From assembly GCA_038222915.1 (NCBI GenBank), contig JBBRHH010000384.1, positions 1-6,202 of the forward strand: 6,202 nt of DNA, read 5' to 3'. Positions 1-5,582 of the stretch are shown here, in pieces (positions within the stretch are counted from its first letter, which is position 1; every line of letters starts with the position of its first letter). The notes under the pieces were generated by a model. That model was not told the origin of the DNA. It did not search any database and saw only the letters and a list, made by a program, of their open reading frames with translations. This stretch comes from JBBRHH01 sp038222915. GTDB lineage: Bacteria > Planctomycetota > Phycisphaerae > Tepidisphaerales > Tepidisphaeraceae. The position numbers and the translations under genes are program-made.

Positions 1-51
1 TCAAGCGACACCGACTCCCCATCGGATGACTTTGATTCAGGCGATTTTTGA
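1..51 (+). CDS. Possible C-terminal tail of an upstream gene (partial)
   Basis: Frame 1 is open from the window edge to a TGA at 49-51 and reads SSDTDSPSDDFDSGDF. Six of the 16 residues are Asp and five are Ser, and the tail ends in Phe. Acidic, disordered tails ending in Phe occur on single-stranded DNA-binding proteins, but the usual terminal Pro-Phe is absent, so that identity is only a thought. Sixteen open codons often occur by chance; the biased composition is the sole positive evidence. If real, the gene ends about 80 bp before the toxin-antitoxin module, which has its own promoter. Confidence 0.27.
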   Translation, partial: SSDTDSPSDDFDSGDF

Positions 52-79
52 AGATCGCGAACGGATGAGACCTATTGTC

Positions 80-108
80 TTGTTTCCGCGCATCCACCGG
101 TGTACACT
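80..108 (+). promoter_or_regulatory. Sigma-70-type promoter of the toxin-antitoxin operon
   Basis: A -35 box TTGTTT (80-85) and a -10 box TACACT (103-108) are separated by an ideal 17 bp. Transcription would start near 114-116, giving a short leader of about 17 nt that still contains the ribosome binding site AAGGAG (121-126). The -10 box lies inside the inverted repeat at 101-119, so repressor binding there would block polymerase. Confidence 0.6.
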
Positions 109-119
109 TAGTGTGTACA
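101..119 (+). promoter_or_regulatory. Inverted-repeat operator with paired TGTACA cores
   Basis: TGTACAC (101-107) and GTGTACA (113-119) form a perfect 7-bp inverted repeat with a 5-nt spacer. Each arm contains the self-palindromic hexamer TGTACA (101-106 and 114-119), with centres 13 bp apart, roughly one helical turn. A smaller palindrome, ACACT-T-AGTGT (104-114), is nested inside. TGTACA cores are known from YefM-YoeB operators, and the antitoxin directly downstream belongs to the same Phd/YefM fold. Autorepression by the antitoxin or the toxin-antitoxin complex is therefore the inferred function. Confidence 0.6.
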
Positions 120-131
120 TAAGGAGAAACG

Positions 132-368
132 ATGAACGTAAACGTCAAGAACGCCCGCGCCAACTTCAGCCAGCTTCTTGATGCGGTCGCGGCCGGCCAA
201 GAGGTGACCATTCAGCGGCACGGTGCGGTAGTAGCCCGACTGGTCCCTCCCAAAAAAGCGAAACCAAATCGCCTTCCATCCCTGCAAACGCACAGGGACT
301 CAATGACAGTCAGGGGCAAATCTCTAAGCCAGGAGGTGATCCTGGCTCGAGACGAGGAGCGATATTGA
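132..368 (+). CDS. Phd/YefM-family antitoxin of a type II TA module
   Basis: This 78-residue protein should neutralise the PIN-domain toxin encoded next to it and repress the shared promoter. Residues 1-40 have the classic Phd/YefM pattern: a start into NVKNARANFSQLLDAVAAG, then the strand EVTIQRHGAVVARLVPP. This half normally dimerises and binds DNA. Residues 41-54 are a basic, Pro-containing linker. Residues 55-78 (ending in ILARDEERY) are the probable toxin-binding tail, disordered until complexed. The ATG at 132 follows AAGGAG (121-126) by 5 nt, a clear start. The stop overlaps the toxin start by 4 nt (365-368), implying translational coupling. Pairing of Phd-type antitoxins with VapC-type toxins is well known. 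The length is normal and the gene looks intact. Confidence 0.9.
   Translation: MNVNVKNARANFSQLLDAVAAGQEVTIQRHGAVVARLVPPKKAKPNRLPSLQTHRDSMTVRGKSLSQEVILARDEERY
354..359 (+). promoter_or_regulatory. Shine-Dalgarno site that fixes the toxin's TTG start
   Basis: GAGGAG lies 5 nt upstream of TTG at 365-367, inside the last codons of the antitoxin. No ATG or GTG in this frame lies close by, and the PIN domain's first strand begins at the next codon, so this site supports TTG as the true start. Confidence 0.65.
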
Positions 369-799
369 TCTACATCGATACCAGTGTGCTCGCGGCATTC
401 TATTGTCCTGAGTCGCTAAGCCAGCAATCAGAACAAATCATCCGTTCCGAGTTAAGGCCCTGGGTAAGTGAATTGGTGGAAGTTGAACTCACTGCCGCCG
501 TCGCCAGGAAAGTGCGGGACAAGGCCTTGTCACATGCCGACGGAGCAAAAACGCTTGGCCTGTTCCAATCTCACCTTCACGCCGACATGTTCACCGTCGT
601 CCCAATTGACAGTACGCACTATCGAGCGGCACGAGACTGGATCGCTCAATTTGCACAGCCGCTAAGAACGCTTGATGCGCTCCACCTGGCGGTCGTCGCG
701 ATTGGGGGTGCAACCCTGGTGACCGCCGATCGCCAGTTGGACCGCTGTGCACAGGCGTTTGGTGTTCCTGTTCAACTTGTCGCTGCCCAGCGAAAGTAG
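365..799 (+). CDS. vapC: VapC-like PIN-domain ribonuclease toxin
   Basis: This 144-residue protein is a PIN-domain toxin. The family consists of Mg2+-dependent endoribonucleases that cut tRNA or rRNA and stop translation when released from the antitoxin. The four expected acidic metal ligands are visible: D5 in MIYIDTS, E41 in SELVEVEL, D104 in TLDALHLA and D122 in VTADRQL. The length is normal for VapC and the active site looks intact, so the toxin should be functional. It starts at TTG, an inefficient codon that overlaps the antitoxin stop as TTGA. This arrangement should keep toxin synthesis below, and dependent on, antitoxin synthesis. The RNA target cannot be told from sequence. No convincing terminator follows. 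Confidence 0.93.
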   Translation: MIYIDTSVLAAFYCPESLSQQSEQIIRSELRPWVSELVEVELTAAVARKVRDKALSHADGAKTLGLFQSHLHADMFTVVPIDSTHYRAARDWIAQFAQPLRTLDALHLAVVAIGGATLVTADRQLDRCAQAFGVPVQLVAAQRK

Positions 800-943
800 C
801 TGACTCTGTGAACACGCGAACGTCAGCCCAGTGCGATAACCCAGACTGATCTTGCCAAAAACCGCCGGTCGAAATTTGGTAACATGGAGATCGCTTGGTT
901 CGACGCTTAGCATCCGTGAGCATCTAAAATAGGATGTCACACA

Positions 944-1480
944 ATGGCACAATTACTCAATTATGCGACACGACCCAGCCGCGCTGCCAAACTTGTTCGA
1001 ATTGGAAAGTGGCCGGTCATCGGTTTGATGATGGTCGCCTTGGTTGTCGGGGTCTTCATGGGCTACGAAGAGAAGACAGAACTCGACATTAACTCTGGAC
1101 ACCTTCGGACAACGCGTCAGTTTTTCGATTGGCGAATCTCGAAGAAAACCGAATCATCGTTCTTCTCCGAACTTCTAGACTTGAAGGCGGGTCCACCCGA
1201 AAACGCCTGGTGGAAAACGATCACGACAGATGGCTTCCGTCACACCCACTACGCATATGGGTATGCGATAAATCAGATGAACACTATTCAGAGCGTGCTC
1301 CATAACGATCGTTTCACCGATCCAGCCAAAAAACACGTCGCCCAGGCCGTGATGAAAAGTTGGCAAAGCAACAGTGGTACCTTGCATGCCAACAGGTACA
1401 CGGAGTCACTCATGGAATGCGCCCAAATCAATGGCCGCAATGGCAACACGATTGACGTTGAGCAGCTACCGCCTGATTGA
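944..1480 (+). CDS. Uncharacterised single-pass membrane protein
   Basis: I do not recognise a named family for this 178-residue protein. A basic N-terminus (R10, R13, K16, R19, K22) precedes one hydrophobic segment at about residues 24-41 (PVIGLMMVALVVGVFMGY), so the N-terminus should be cytoplasmic and the remaining ~135 residues exported. Just after the membrane comes ELDINSGHLRTTRQF (46-60), then WRISKKTESSFFSEL. A 'D-x-x-S/T-G-x-x-R' element behind a membrane anchor is, as I recall, recurrent in small uncharacterised planctomycete proteins. The rest is soluble, with no catalytic motif visible. The ATG at 944 has AGGA (931-934) 9 nt upstream. A weak extended -10 (TGG-TAACAT, 877-885) could serve as promoter. 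Base composition looks less GC-rich than the operon downstream. It converges on the thioesterase gene. Confidence 0.75.
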   Translation: MAQLLNYATRPSRAAKLVRIGKWPVIGLMMVALVVGVFMGYEEKTELDINSGHLRTTRQFFDWRISKKTESSFFSELLDLKAGPPENAWWKTITTDGFRHTHYAYGYAINQMNTIQSVLHNDRFTDPAKKHVAQAVMKSWQSNSGTLHANRYTESLMECAQINGRNGNTIDVEQLPPD

Positions 1481-1494
1481 CCCACTAGCAACGA

Positions 1495-1881
1495 TCACTC
1501 ACCACCCAAAAATCCCGGAATCGACTGCAACTCCCCCTTCCGATCGATACACGCAATCGTCGAACTCGCCTCCGCCAGAACCTCCGCCCCCCGCTTCAAC
1601 TCATATGCATGGTCGATCCGCACATGCGTCTGTCGCACGATCCGCGTCGTCAGCGATACCGCATCATCGTATTTGGCCGGCGCCTTGAACCGGCATTCCA
1701 CCTTCACCACCACGAACAACACCCCGTTTTCCTCCAATTTGGCATAGCTATGCCCCATTGACCGCAACATCTCGACACGGCCCATCTCGAAATATTGGAA
1801 ATATCGGCTGTGGTGGACGAAACCCATGGCGTCCACCTCGGGATATCGGACGCGAAATTCAATGGTGTGCTCTTTCATCAT
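1495..1881 (-). CDS. YbgC/4HBT-type hotdog-fold acyl-CoA thioesterase
   Basis: This 128-residue minus-strand protein belongs to the YbgC/4-hydroxybenzoyl-CoA thioesterase group, small cytoplasmic hotdog enzymes that hydrolyse acyl-CoA or aryl-CoA thioesters. The diagnostic N-terminal block is clear: FRVRYPEVDAMGFVHHSRY (9-27) followed by FQYFEMGRVEML (28-39). D17 is in the position of the catalytic Asp of 4HBT enzymes, and the usual 'D-x-x-G-x-V-x-x-x-x-Y' spacing is kept. The body contains VVKVECRFKAPAKYDD and later strands typical of the fold. The length is normal. Two adjacent ATG codons (1881 and 1878) are possible starts and neither has a strong Shine-Dalgarno sequence. In bacteria with a Tol-Pal cluster ybgC sits next to tolQ; here it is alone, so the substrate and a Tol-Pal link are unsupported. 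It is divergent from rpsU. Confidence 0.9.
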   Translation of the reverse strand: MMKEHTIEFRVRYPEVDAMGFVHHSRYFQYFEMGRVEMLRSMGHSYAKLEENGVLFVVVKVECRFKAPAKYDDAVSLTTRIVRQTHVRIDHAYELKRGAEVLAEASSTIACIDRKGELQSIPGFLGGE

Positions 1882-1960
1882 GCTTCAGGCCGTAATAAAT
1901 GGCGCTCGCGGTGCGACAACAACCGGTCCGTGCAGCAAAAGCCTTCGGTGCTGGCCGATC

Positions 1961-1988
1961 TTGATCATTCGCCGTCCTCCGCTAGACT
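1961..1988 (+). promoter_or_regulatory. Probable rpsU promoter
   Basis: TTGATC (1961-1966) and TAGACT (1983-1988) match sigma-70 -35 and -10 boxes with a 16-bp spacer, in the divergent gap between the thioesterase gene and rpsU. The predicted start is near 1995, leaving a leader of about 75 nt before the rpsU start. A perfect 9-bp inverted repeat (GTCCTCCGC 1974-1982, GCGGAGGAC 1999-2007) brackets the -10 box. It could be an operator or chance. Confidence 0.5.
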
Positions 1989-1996
1989 AATGGAGA

Positions 1997-2034
1997 CGGC
2001 GGAGGACCCCAAGTGCCCCCGCCGATGGTTTTTT
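1997..2034 (+). promoter_or_regulatory. Leader hairpin plus T-run ahead of rpsU (possible attenuator)
   Basis: CGGCGG (1997-2002) pairs perfectly with CCGCCG (2019-2024). Skipping bulged A2003, GG (2004-2005) extends the stem with CC (2017-2018), giving 8 GC pairs and an 11-nt loop. A run of six T (2029-2034) begins 4 nt after the stem. It would form at the very 5' end of the predicted transcript and resembles an intrinsic terminator, so attenuation or autoregulation is conceivable. The 4-nt gap before the T-run is longer than ideal. Confidence 0.4.
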
Positions 2035-2069
2035 GTCGACTTTGGTTTTTAGTAGATTGGACGAGGCGA

Positions 2070-2243
2070 ATGATTAAGGTCAAGCTGCGCGGGAACGAAA
2101 CGGCCGAGCAAATGCTTCGCCGCTTTAAAAAAGCGTGTGAAAAAGAAGGTCTTACCAAGGATATCAAGCGCATTGCTTACTACGAAAAGCCCAGTGAAAA
2201 GCGCCGCCGCCGATCACGGTCCAAGCCAAAATTCGTCCGCTGA
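2070..2243 (+). CDS. rpsU: 30S ribosomal protein S21 (bS21)
   Basis: This 57-residue protein is bS21, a small basic subunit protein near the mRNA exit/anti-Shine-Dalgarno region that helps translation initiation. The sequence MIKVKLRGNETAEQMLRRFK, then CEKEGL, then a basic tail KRRRRSRSKPKFVR, is typical of the family in length and composition. I chose ATG 2070 because the family begins with 'M-I/V-K-V' here. GAGG (2063-2066) lies 3 nt upstream, which is short. The frame stays open upstream to a GTG at 2013 and an ATG at 2025, which would add 19 or 15 non-homologous residues. The gene is apparently monocistronic: it has its own promoter, and the ABC operon begins 130 nt downstream. Confidence 0.93.
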   Translation: MIKVKLRGNETAEQMLRRFKKACEKEGLTKDIKRIAYYEKPSEKRRRRSRSKPKFVR

Positions 2244-2265
2244 TTCGCCGCAACGGTACTGCGCA

Positions 2266-2290
2266 ATCGGCCAATGCCCGATCTCTTTTT
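2266..2290 (+). terminator. Weak intrinsic terminator candidate after rpsU
   Basis: ATCGG (2266-2270) and CCGAT (2278-2282) form a 5-bp stem with a 7-nt loop, followed by CTCTTTTT (2283-2290), 23 nt after the rpsU stop. The stem is short, but its position and the T-run fit a terminator separating rpsU from the ABC operon. Confidence 0.4.
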
Positions 2291-2373
2291 AGGATCTGGC
2301 CCAAGGGCGCAGAAAGCTCTGTCCGGCCTGATTCGGAATACAGGATTCTTCGGCGCGCCTCGGGAACCTTGCC

Positions 2374-3276
2374 ATGAATCCAGCCATTACAGCCGCACTG
2401 CATACTGAACATCTTACGAAGGTCTACAAGGATTTCTGGGGCCGGGACAAGGTCCGGGCCCTGCACGACCTGAACCTCACCATCGAACGCGGTGAGGTGT
2501 TTGGCCTCCTGGGTCCCAACGGCTCAGGCAAAAGCACCACCATCAAGCTCCTCCTGGGCCTGATCTTCCCTTCCGGGGGCTCGGCCCATGTGCTGGGTGA
2601 ACCGGCCGGCAGCACCGTCATCAACGAAAAGATCGGCTTCCTCCCCGAAGAGTCCTACCTCTATCGCTTTCTCAACGGCGAAGAAACCCTCTTCTTCTAC
2701 GGCCGATTATTCAAAATTCCCCGCAAGGAACTCAAACGCCGCGTGCCCGAGCTGCTCGACATCGTCGGCCTCGACGCCAAAAGCCGCAAACGCAAACTCC
2801 GCGAATATTCCAAGGGCATGGCCCGCCGCATCGGCCTTGCCCAGGCGCTGATCAACAACCCCGATCTCATCCTCCTCGACGAACCGACCACCGGCCTGGA
2901 TCCCATAGGCACCCGCGAGATGAAAGATCTCATCGTCTCCCTCAAAGATCAGGGCAAGACGGTTCTCCTCTGCAGCCATTTGCTCGCCGACGTGCAGGAT
3001 GTCTGCGACCGCATCACCATCCTCTATCGCGGCACCATGCAGACGCTAGGCCACGTCAAAGATCTCCTGCAGGTGAAAAACGTAACGCAGGTCGAGACCC
3101 GCGGCATGACCGATCTCCAGATACAGCAGTTGCGTGGATGGCTGGCGACCAACGGCGTTCAAGACGTGTCGGTCACGCATCCCACGACCACGCTGGAAGA
3201 CCTGTTTATCCGAGTCGTCCGGGAGAATTCTCAGCCGGCCGCGGTTCAGCCTGACCATGCGGCCACGACTTCCTGA
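2374..3276 (+). CDS. ABC transporter ATP-binding protein (ABC-2 export type)
   Basis: This 300-residue cytoplasmic ATPase should power the permease encoded next. All ABC motifs are present in order: Walker A GPNGSGKST (47-55), signature YSKGM (145-149, a variant of LSGGQ), Walker B LILLDEP (165-171) with catalytic E170, D-loop GLD (174-176) and switch H202. The Q-loop position reads GFLPEESYLY (88-97), with Glu in place of the usual Gln. This variation is common in ABC-2 exporter ATPases ('LPEE'). Residues 225-285 form the C-terminal domain seen in this group, and the last ~15 residues are a Pro/Ala-rich tail. The ATG at 2374 has only a weak ribosome binding site (GGGA 2362-2365). The permease follows after 23 nt. 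The substrate is unknown. Confidence 0.93.
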   Translation: MNPAITAALHTEHLTKVYKDFWGRDKVRALHDLNLTIERGEVFGLLGPNGSGKSTTIKLLLGLIFPSGGSAHVLGEPAGSTVINEKIGFLPEESYLYRFLNGEETLFFYGRLFKIPRKELKRRVPELLDIVGLDAKSRKRKLREYSKGMARRIGLAQALINNPDLILLDEPTTGLDPIGTREMKDLIVSLKDQGKTVLLCSHLLADVQDVCDRITILYRGTMQTLGHVKDLLQVKNVTQVETRGMTDLQIQQLRGWLATNGVQDVSVTHPTTTLEDLFIRVVRENSQPAAVQPDHAATTS

Positions 3277-3299
3277 GGCATTCCCACTTCTACCGCGCG

Positions 3300-5582
3300 A
3301 TGTCCAACCAACCCTCAAATCACGACGCTGAAACCGACGACAAACTCGGTTATGCGAATCCTGAGACGAAGGGCGCTTTTCCAGGCCACATTTACTATTA
3401 CCGATTGTTGCAGAGTCGCCTGAAAGCACCCGTCGTGGGCGGCCTGCTTGGCATTTTCATTTGCGCCTTCGCCCGAATTGCCATCGGATCCAAGGCCGTC
3501 TTCGACATCGGTCTTGGGATAGCGGCTATCTCATGCGTCCTCTGCCTGATTGTCATCGTGCCGGCGGTCATCTCCGACTTCGCCCGCTTCAGCATCATCC
3601 GCGCCTGGGCCATCTCCAGCGTCTGTTTCCAACAGGCCATCCGTCGCCGCGTGCTCTGGATGACGCCGCTGGTCATTCTCGCCATCATCGTCGTGACCCA
3701 GCTCGCGCGCCCCTTCGATCCCCAGGACGACATCCGCCAAGCCACCAAATTCTGTCTCTTCGCAACCGGGCTCCTCCTGGTGATGGTCATTATCATCCTC
3801 GCGTGCACCAACCTTCCCAAGGAAATCGAAACCCGCGTCATCTACACCATCGCCACCAAGCCCACCACGCGTTTCGAAATAATCGTTGGCAAGATCCTCG
3901 GCTTTTCGCGCGTATCGGCCGCCATTCTTCTCATCATGGGTGTGTTTACCTTCGCGTTTCTTGAATGGCGCGCCAGCACGCTTCTGAGCATCGTGCGGAG
4001 CCGGCTCGAGACCAATTCAGTTGAATCGGTCAACCGCCCCACGCTTGAGTATTACGCAGCCGCCGGGCTGCTCCACGCGAGAGACTACGGCATGCCCATC
4101 CCCGACGGCCTGCAGGTCTATTCGACGGTCCCCACCAAGAACAAGAAATCCTGGAACACCGGCAGTTCCGGCCAGGAGATCCTCATCCCGTTCAAAAATT
4201 TCGCCGTCCCGCTCAAAAAACGTCGCGGCGACGCCGGGCCCGAAGGCAAGGGCAGCGCATTTACGATTATCACGCACCTCGACTACCGGCAGATCGGTCC
4301 GTCACCCTCCACCGCTCCCGCAACCCAGGCCTCCGCCACGCGACCAGCAACCAGTCCCGCAACCGCTCCCACAACGGCCGCGACCACCCGTCCCGCTCAC
4401 ATTGCAATCTCGATCCACAACTCCGCACGGGAAGCGGTCGTCAACCCACAGCTGACCGGAACCCGCCAGGGTCTGCGTCTCACGGCGCCCAATCAACCCG
4501 CCGAATCGCATGTGGAGGAGCAGGCGGTTGAACTTCTGCAAAACGCCGGCGACACCATTTATGTCTGCATCGCCGGGCTGAATCACGAATACGAATACTC
4601 CGCCGATCCGGGCTCGCTGAAAACTCCGCGCGTCGAGGTCTTTGTTCCTGAGCTGAATCAAACCTTCAAGCCCATCGGCCGGCCAATCCACCGCGGCCTC
4701 ACCACCCAGATTTACGGCCAGGAAATCGCCGGCTCCAAGGACGGCAAACGATCCGTCGCGGTCTATCAATTCCGGAAAGTCAAATATCATCCCGACCAGG
4801 CCGGCAATTGCCCATTCGAGCTGCATATCGGCGTTGAGCGCGGCAGTGACGCCGACGCGGCCGATCTGACCGACGCCGACATGACCAGACCCACCAGCCT
4901 GATCATGACCTTCACCAATCTGAAGACGTCCAAACAATGGACAAGCGGCATGCTCAGCCCCGAATCCATGCGGTCCATGTTCTTCAACGTTCCCAAATCC
5001 GCCATCGAAGGCGGTGACTTCGACGTCGCCATCCGCTGCCTCACGCCCGGCCAGCGCGTCGGTTTCAAAGGCCCATTGCCGAAGGTCGAAGGGGTGCAGG
5101 CGTCATCGCTCCGCATCGTCAGCGACAACCAGAGCTTCGCTTTCAACCTCTGCAAAAGTTTGTTCGTCATGTGGCTGATGTCGGTGCTGGTGATCATCAT
5201 TTCCGTCTTTTGCAGCACGTTTGTCTCGTGGCCCATCGCCGTCGTCCTCACCCTCGTGCTGCTGCTGTCTCACTGGGGCGTTCAGCAAATCGGCGCAAGC
5301 AGCGGCATCGGCCGACAGGTTGCCACGGATCTCTTCAAGGGCGCAACCCCCGTACAGGCGCACGCCATCAGCGAAACGGTGGAAGGGCTCAACACCATGC
5401 TCACCCACCTCTCCAAATTCCTCCCCGACATCGCGCAGTTCGCATCCTCCGAGCAGATCGAGGCTGGCGTCGCCGTGCCACTCGTAGTCATCAAAAATTC
5501 GCTCCGCGTGACCCTTCTCTTCGGCATACCCATGCTGCTGCTCAGCTACATCTTCCTGAAATACAAGGAGGTGGCGCCATGA
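3300..5582 (+). CDS. ABC-2-type permease with a large exported domain
   Basis: This 760-residue membrane protein is the probable transmembrane subunit for the upstream ATPase. Hydrophobic segments lie at about 45-63, 69-91, 119-135, 150-170, 204-222, 619-641, 643-660 and 735-753. Arg-rich loops (for example RRR 115-117) put the N-terminus in the cytoplasm. The cytoplasmic stretch NLPKEIETRVIYTIATKPTT (171-190) followed by FEIIVGKILG resembles the 'E-I-E-x-x-T...KP...R...GK' coupling region of ABC-2/NosY-type permeases. Between segments 5 and 6 lies a roughly 395-residue exported domain with no recognised family, containing a Thr/Pro/Ala-rich linker (333-366). Typical ABC-2 permeases are nearer 250-400 residues, so this insert is unusual. 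The ATG at 3300 lacks a good Shine-Dalgarno sequence, so the start is somewhat uncertain. The stop overlaps the next gene by ATGA. Confidence 0.85.
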   Translation: MSNQPSNHDAETDDKLGYANPETKGAFPGHIYYYRLLQSRLKAPVVGGLLGIFICAFARIAIGSKAVFDIGLGIAAISCVLCLIVIVPAVISDFARFSIIRAWAISSVCFQQAIRRRVLWMTPLVILAIIVVTQLARPFDPQDDIRQATKFCLFATGLLLVMVIIILACTNLPKEIETRVIYTIATKPTTRFEIIVGKILGFSRVSAAILLIMGVFTFAFLEWRASTLLSIVRSRLETNSVESVNRPTLEYYAAAGLLHARDYGMPIPDGLQVYSTVPTKNKKSWNTGSSGQEILIPFKNFAVPLKKRRGDAGPEGKGSAFTIITHLDYRQIGPSPSTAPATQASATRPATSPATAPTTAATTRPAHIAISIHNSAREAVVNPQLTGTRQGLRLTAPNQPAESHVEEQAVELLQNAGDTIYVCIAGLNHEYEYSADPGSLKTPRVEVFVPELNQTFKPIGRPIHRGLTTQIYGQEIAGSKDGKRSVAVYQFRKVKYHPDQAGNCPFELHIGVERGSDADAADLTDADMTRPTSLIMTFTNLKTSKQWTSGMLSPESMRSMFFNVPKSAIEGGDFDVAIRCLTPGQRVGFKGPLPKVEGVQASSLRIVSDNQSFAFNLCKSLFVMWLMSVLVIIISVFCSTFVSWPIAVVLTLVLLLSHWGVQQIGASSGIGRQVATDLFKGATPVQAHAISETVEGLNTMLTHLSKFLPDIAQFASSEQIEAGVAVPLVVIKNSLRVTLLFGIPMLLLSYIFLKYKEVAP
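4296..4397 (+). repeat. Degenerate Ala/Thr/Pro low-complexity repeat in the permease gene
   Basis: The stretch encodes permease residues 333-366 as imperfect repeats of short units such as ATxPAT, SPAT and TRPA, within the exported domain. Nothing but Ala, Thr, Pro, Ser, Arg and one Gln follows the opening residues. It looks like a flexible linker between two folded parts of the exported domain (about 224-332 and 367-618). Its length is likely to vary between relatives. Confidence 0.7.
5565..5572 (+). promoter_or_regulatory. Strong Shine-Dalgarno site for the third operon gene
   Basis: AAGGAGGT lies 6 nt before the ATG at 5579, inside the last codons of the permease gene. It is the best ribosome binding site in the window and, with the ATGA stop/start overlap, fixes the start of the downstream gene. 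Confidence 0.85.

Noticed and set aside
41..58. GCGAT/ATCGC stem-loop near the left edge as a terminator
   Set aside because: The stem is only 5 bp and the T-run lies inside the loop rather than after the stem on either strand.
799..827. GCTGAC/GTCAGC inverted repeat just after the toxin gene as a terminator
   Set aside because: It has only 6 bp, a 17-nt loop and no T-run after it.
1374..1688. Plus-strand frame spanning the end of the orphan gene and the thioesterase gene
   Set aside because: Its Pro/Ser-rich translation is explained as antisense of the well-supported thioesterase.
2291..2373. Promoter for the ABC operon
   Set aside because: The gap before the ATPase gene has no convincing -35/-10 pair. 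The operon may use a different sigma factor or readthrough from rpsU past the weak terminator.
3461..3964. Open plus-strand frame of 167 codons within the permease gene
   Set aside because: The translation is Arg/His/Pro-rich without any domain and is out of frame with a clear multi-pass membrane protein.
4302..4937. Open minus-strand frame of 211 codons inside the permease gene
   Set aside because: It is antisense to a convincing coding frame, its translation is Gly-rich mirror low complexity of the linker repeat, and no ribosome binding site or family is apparent.
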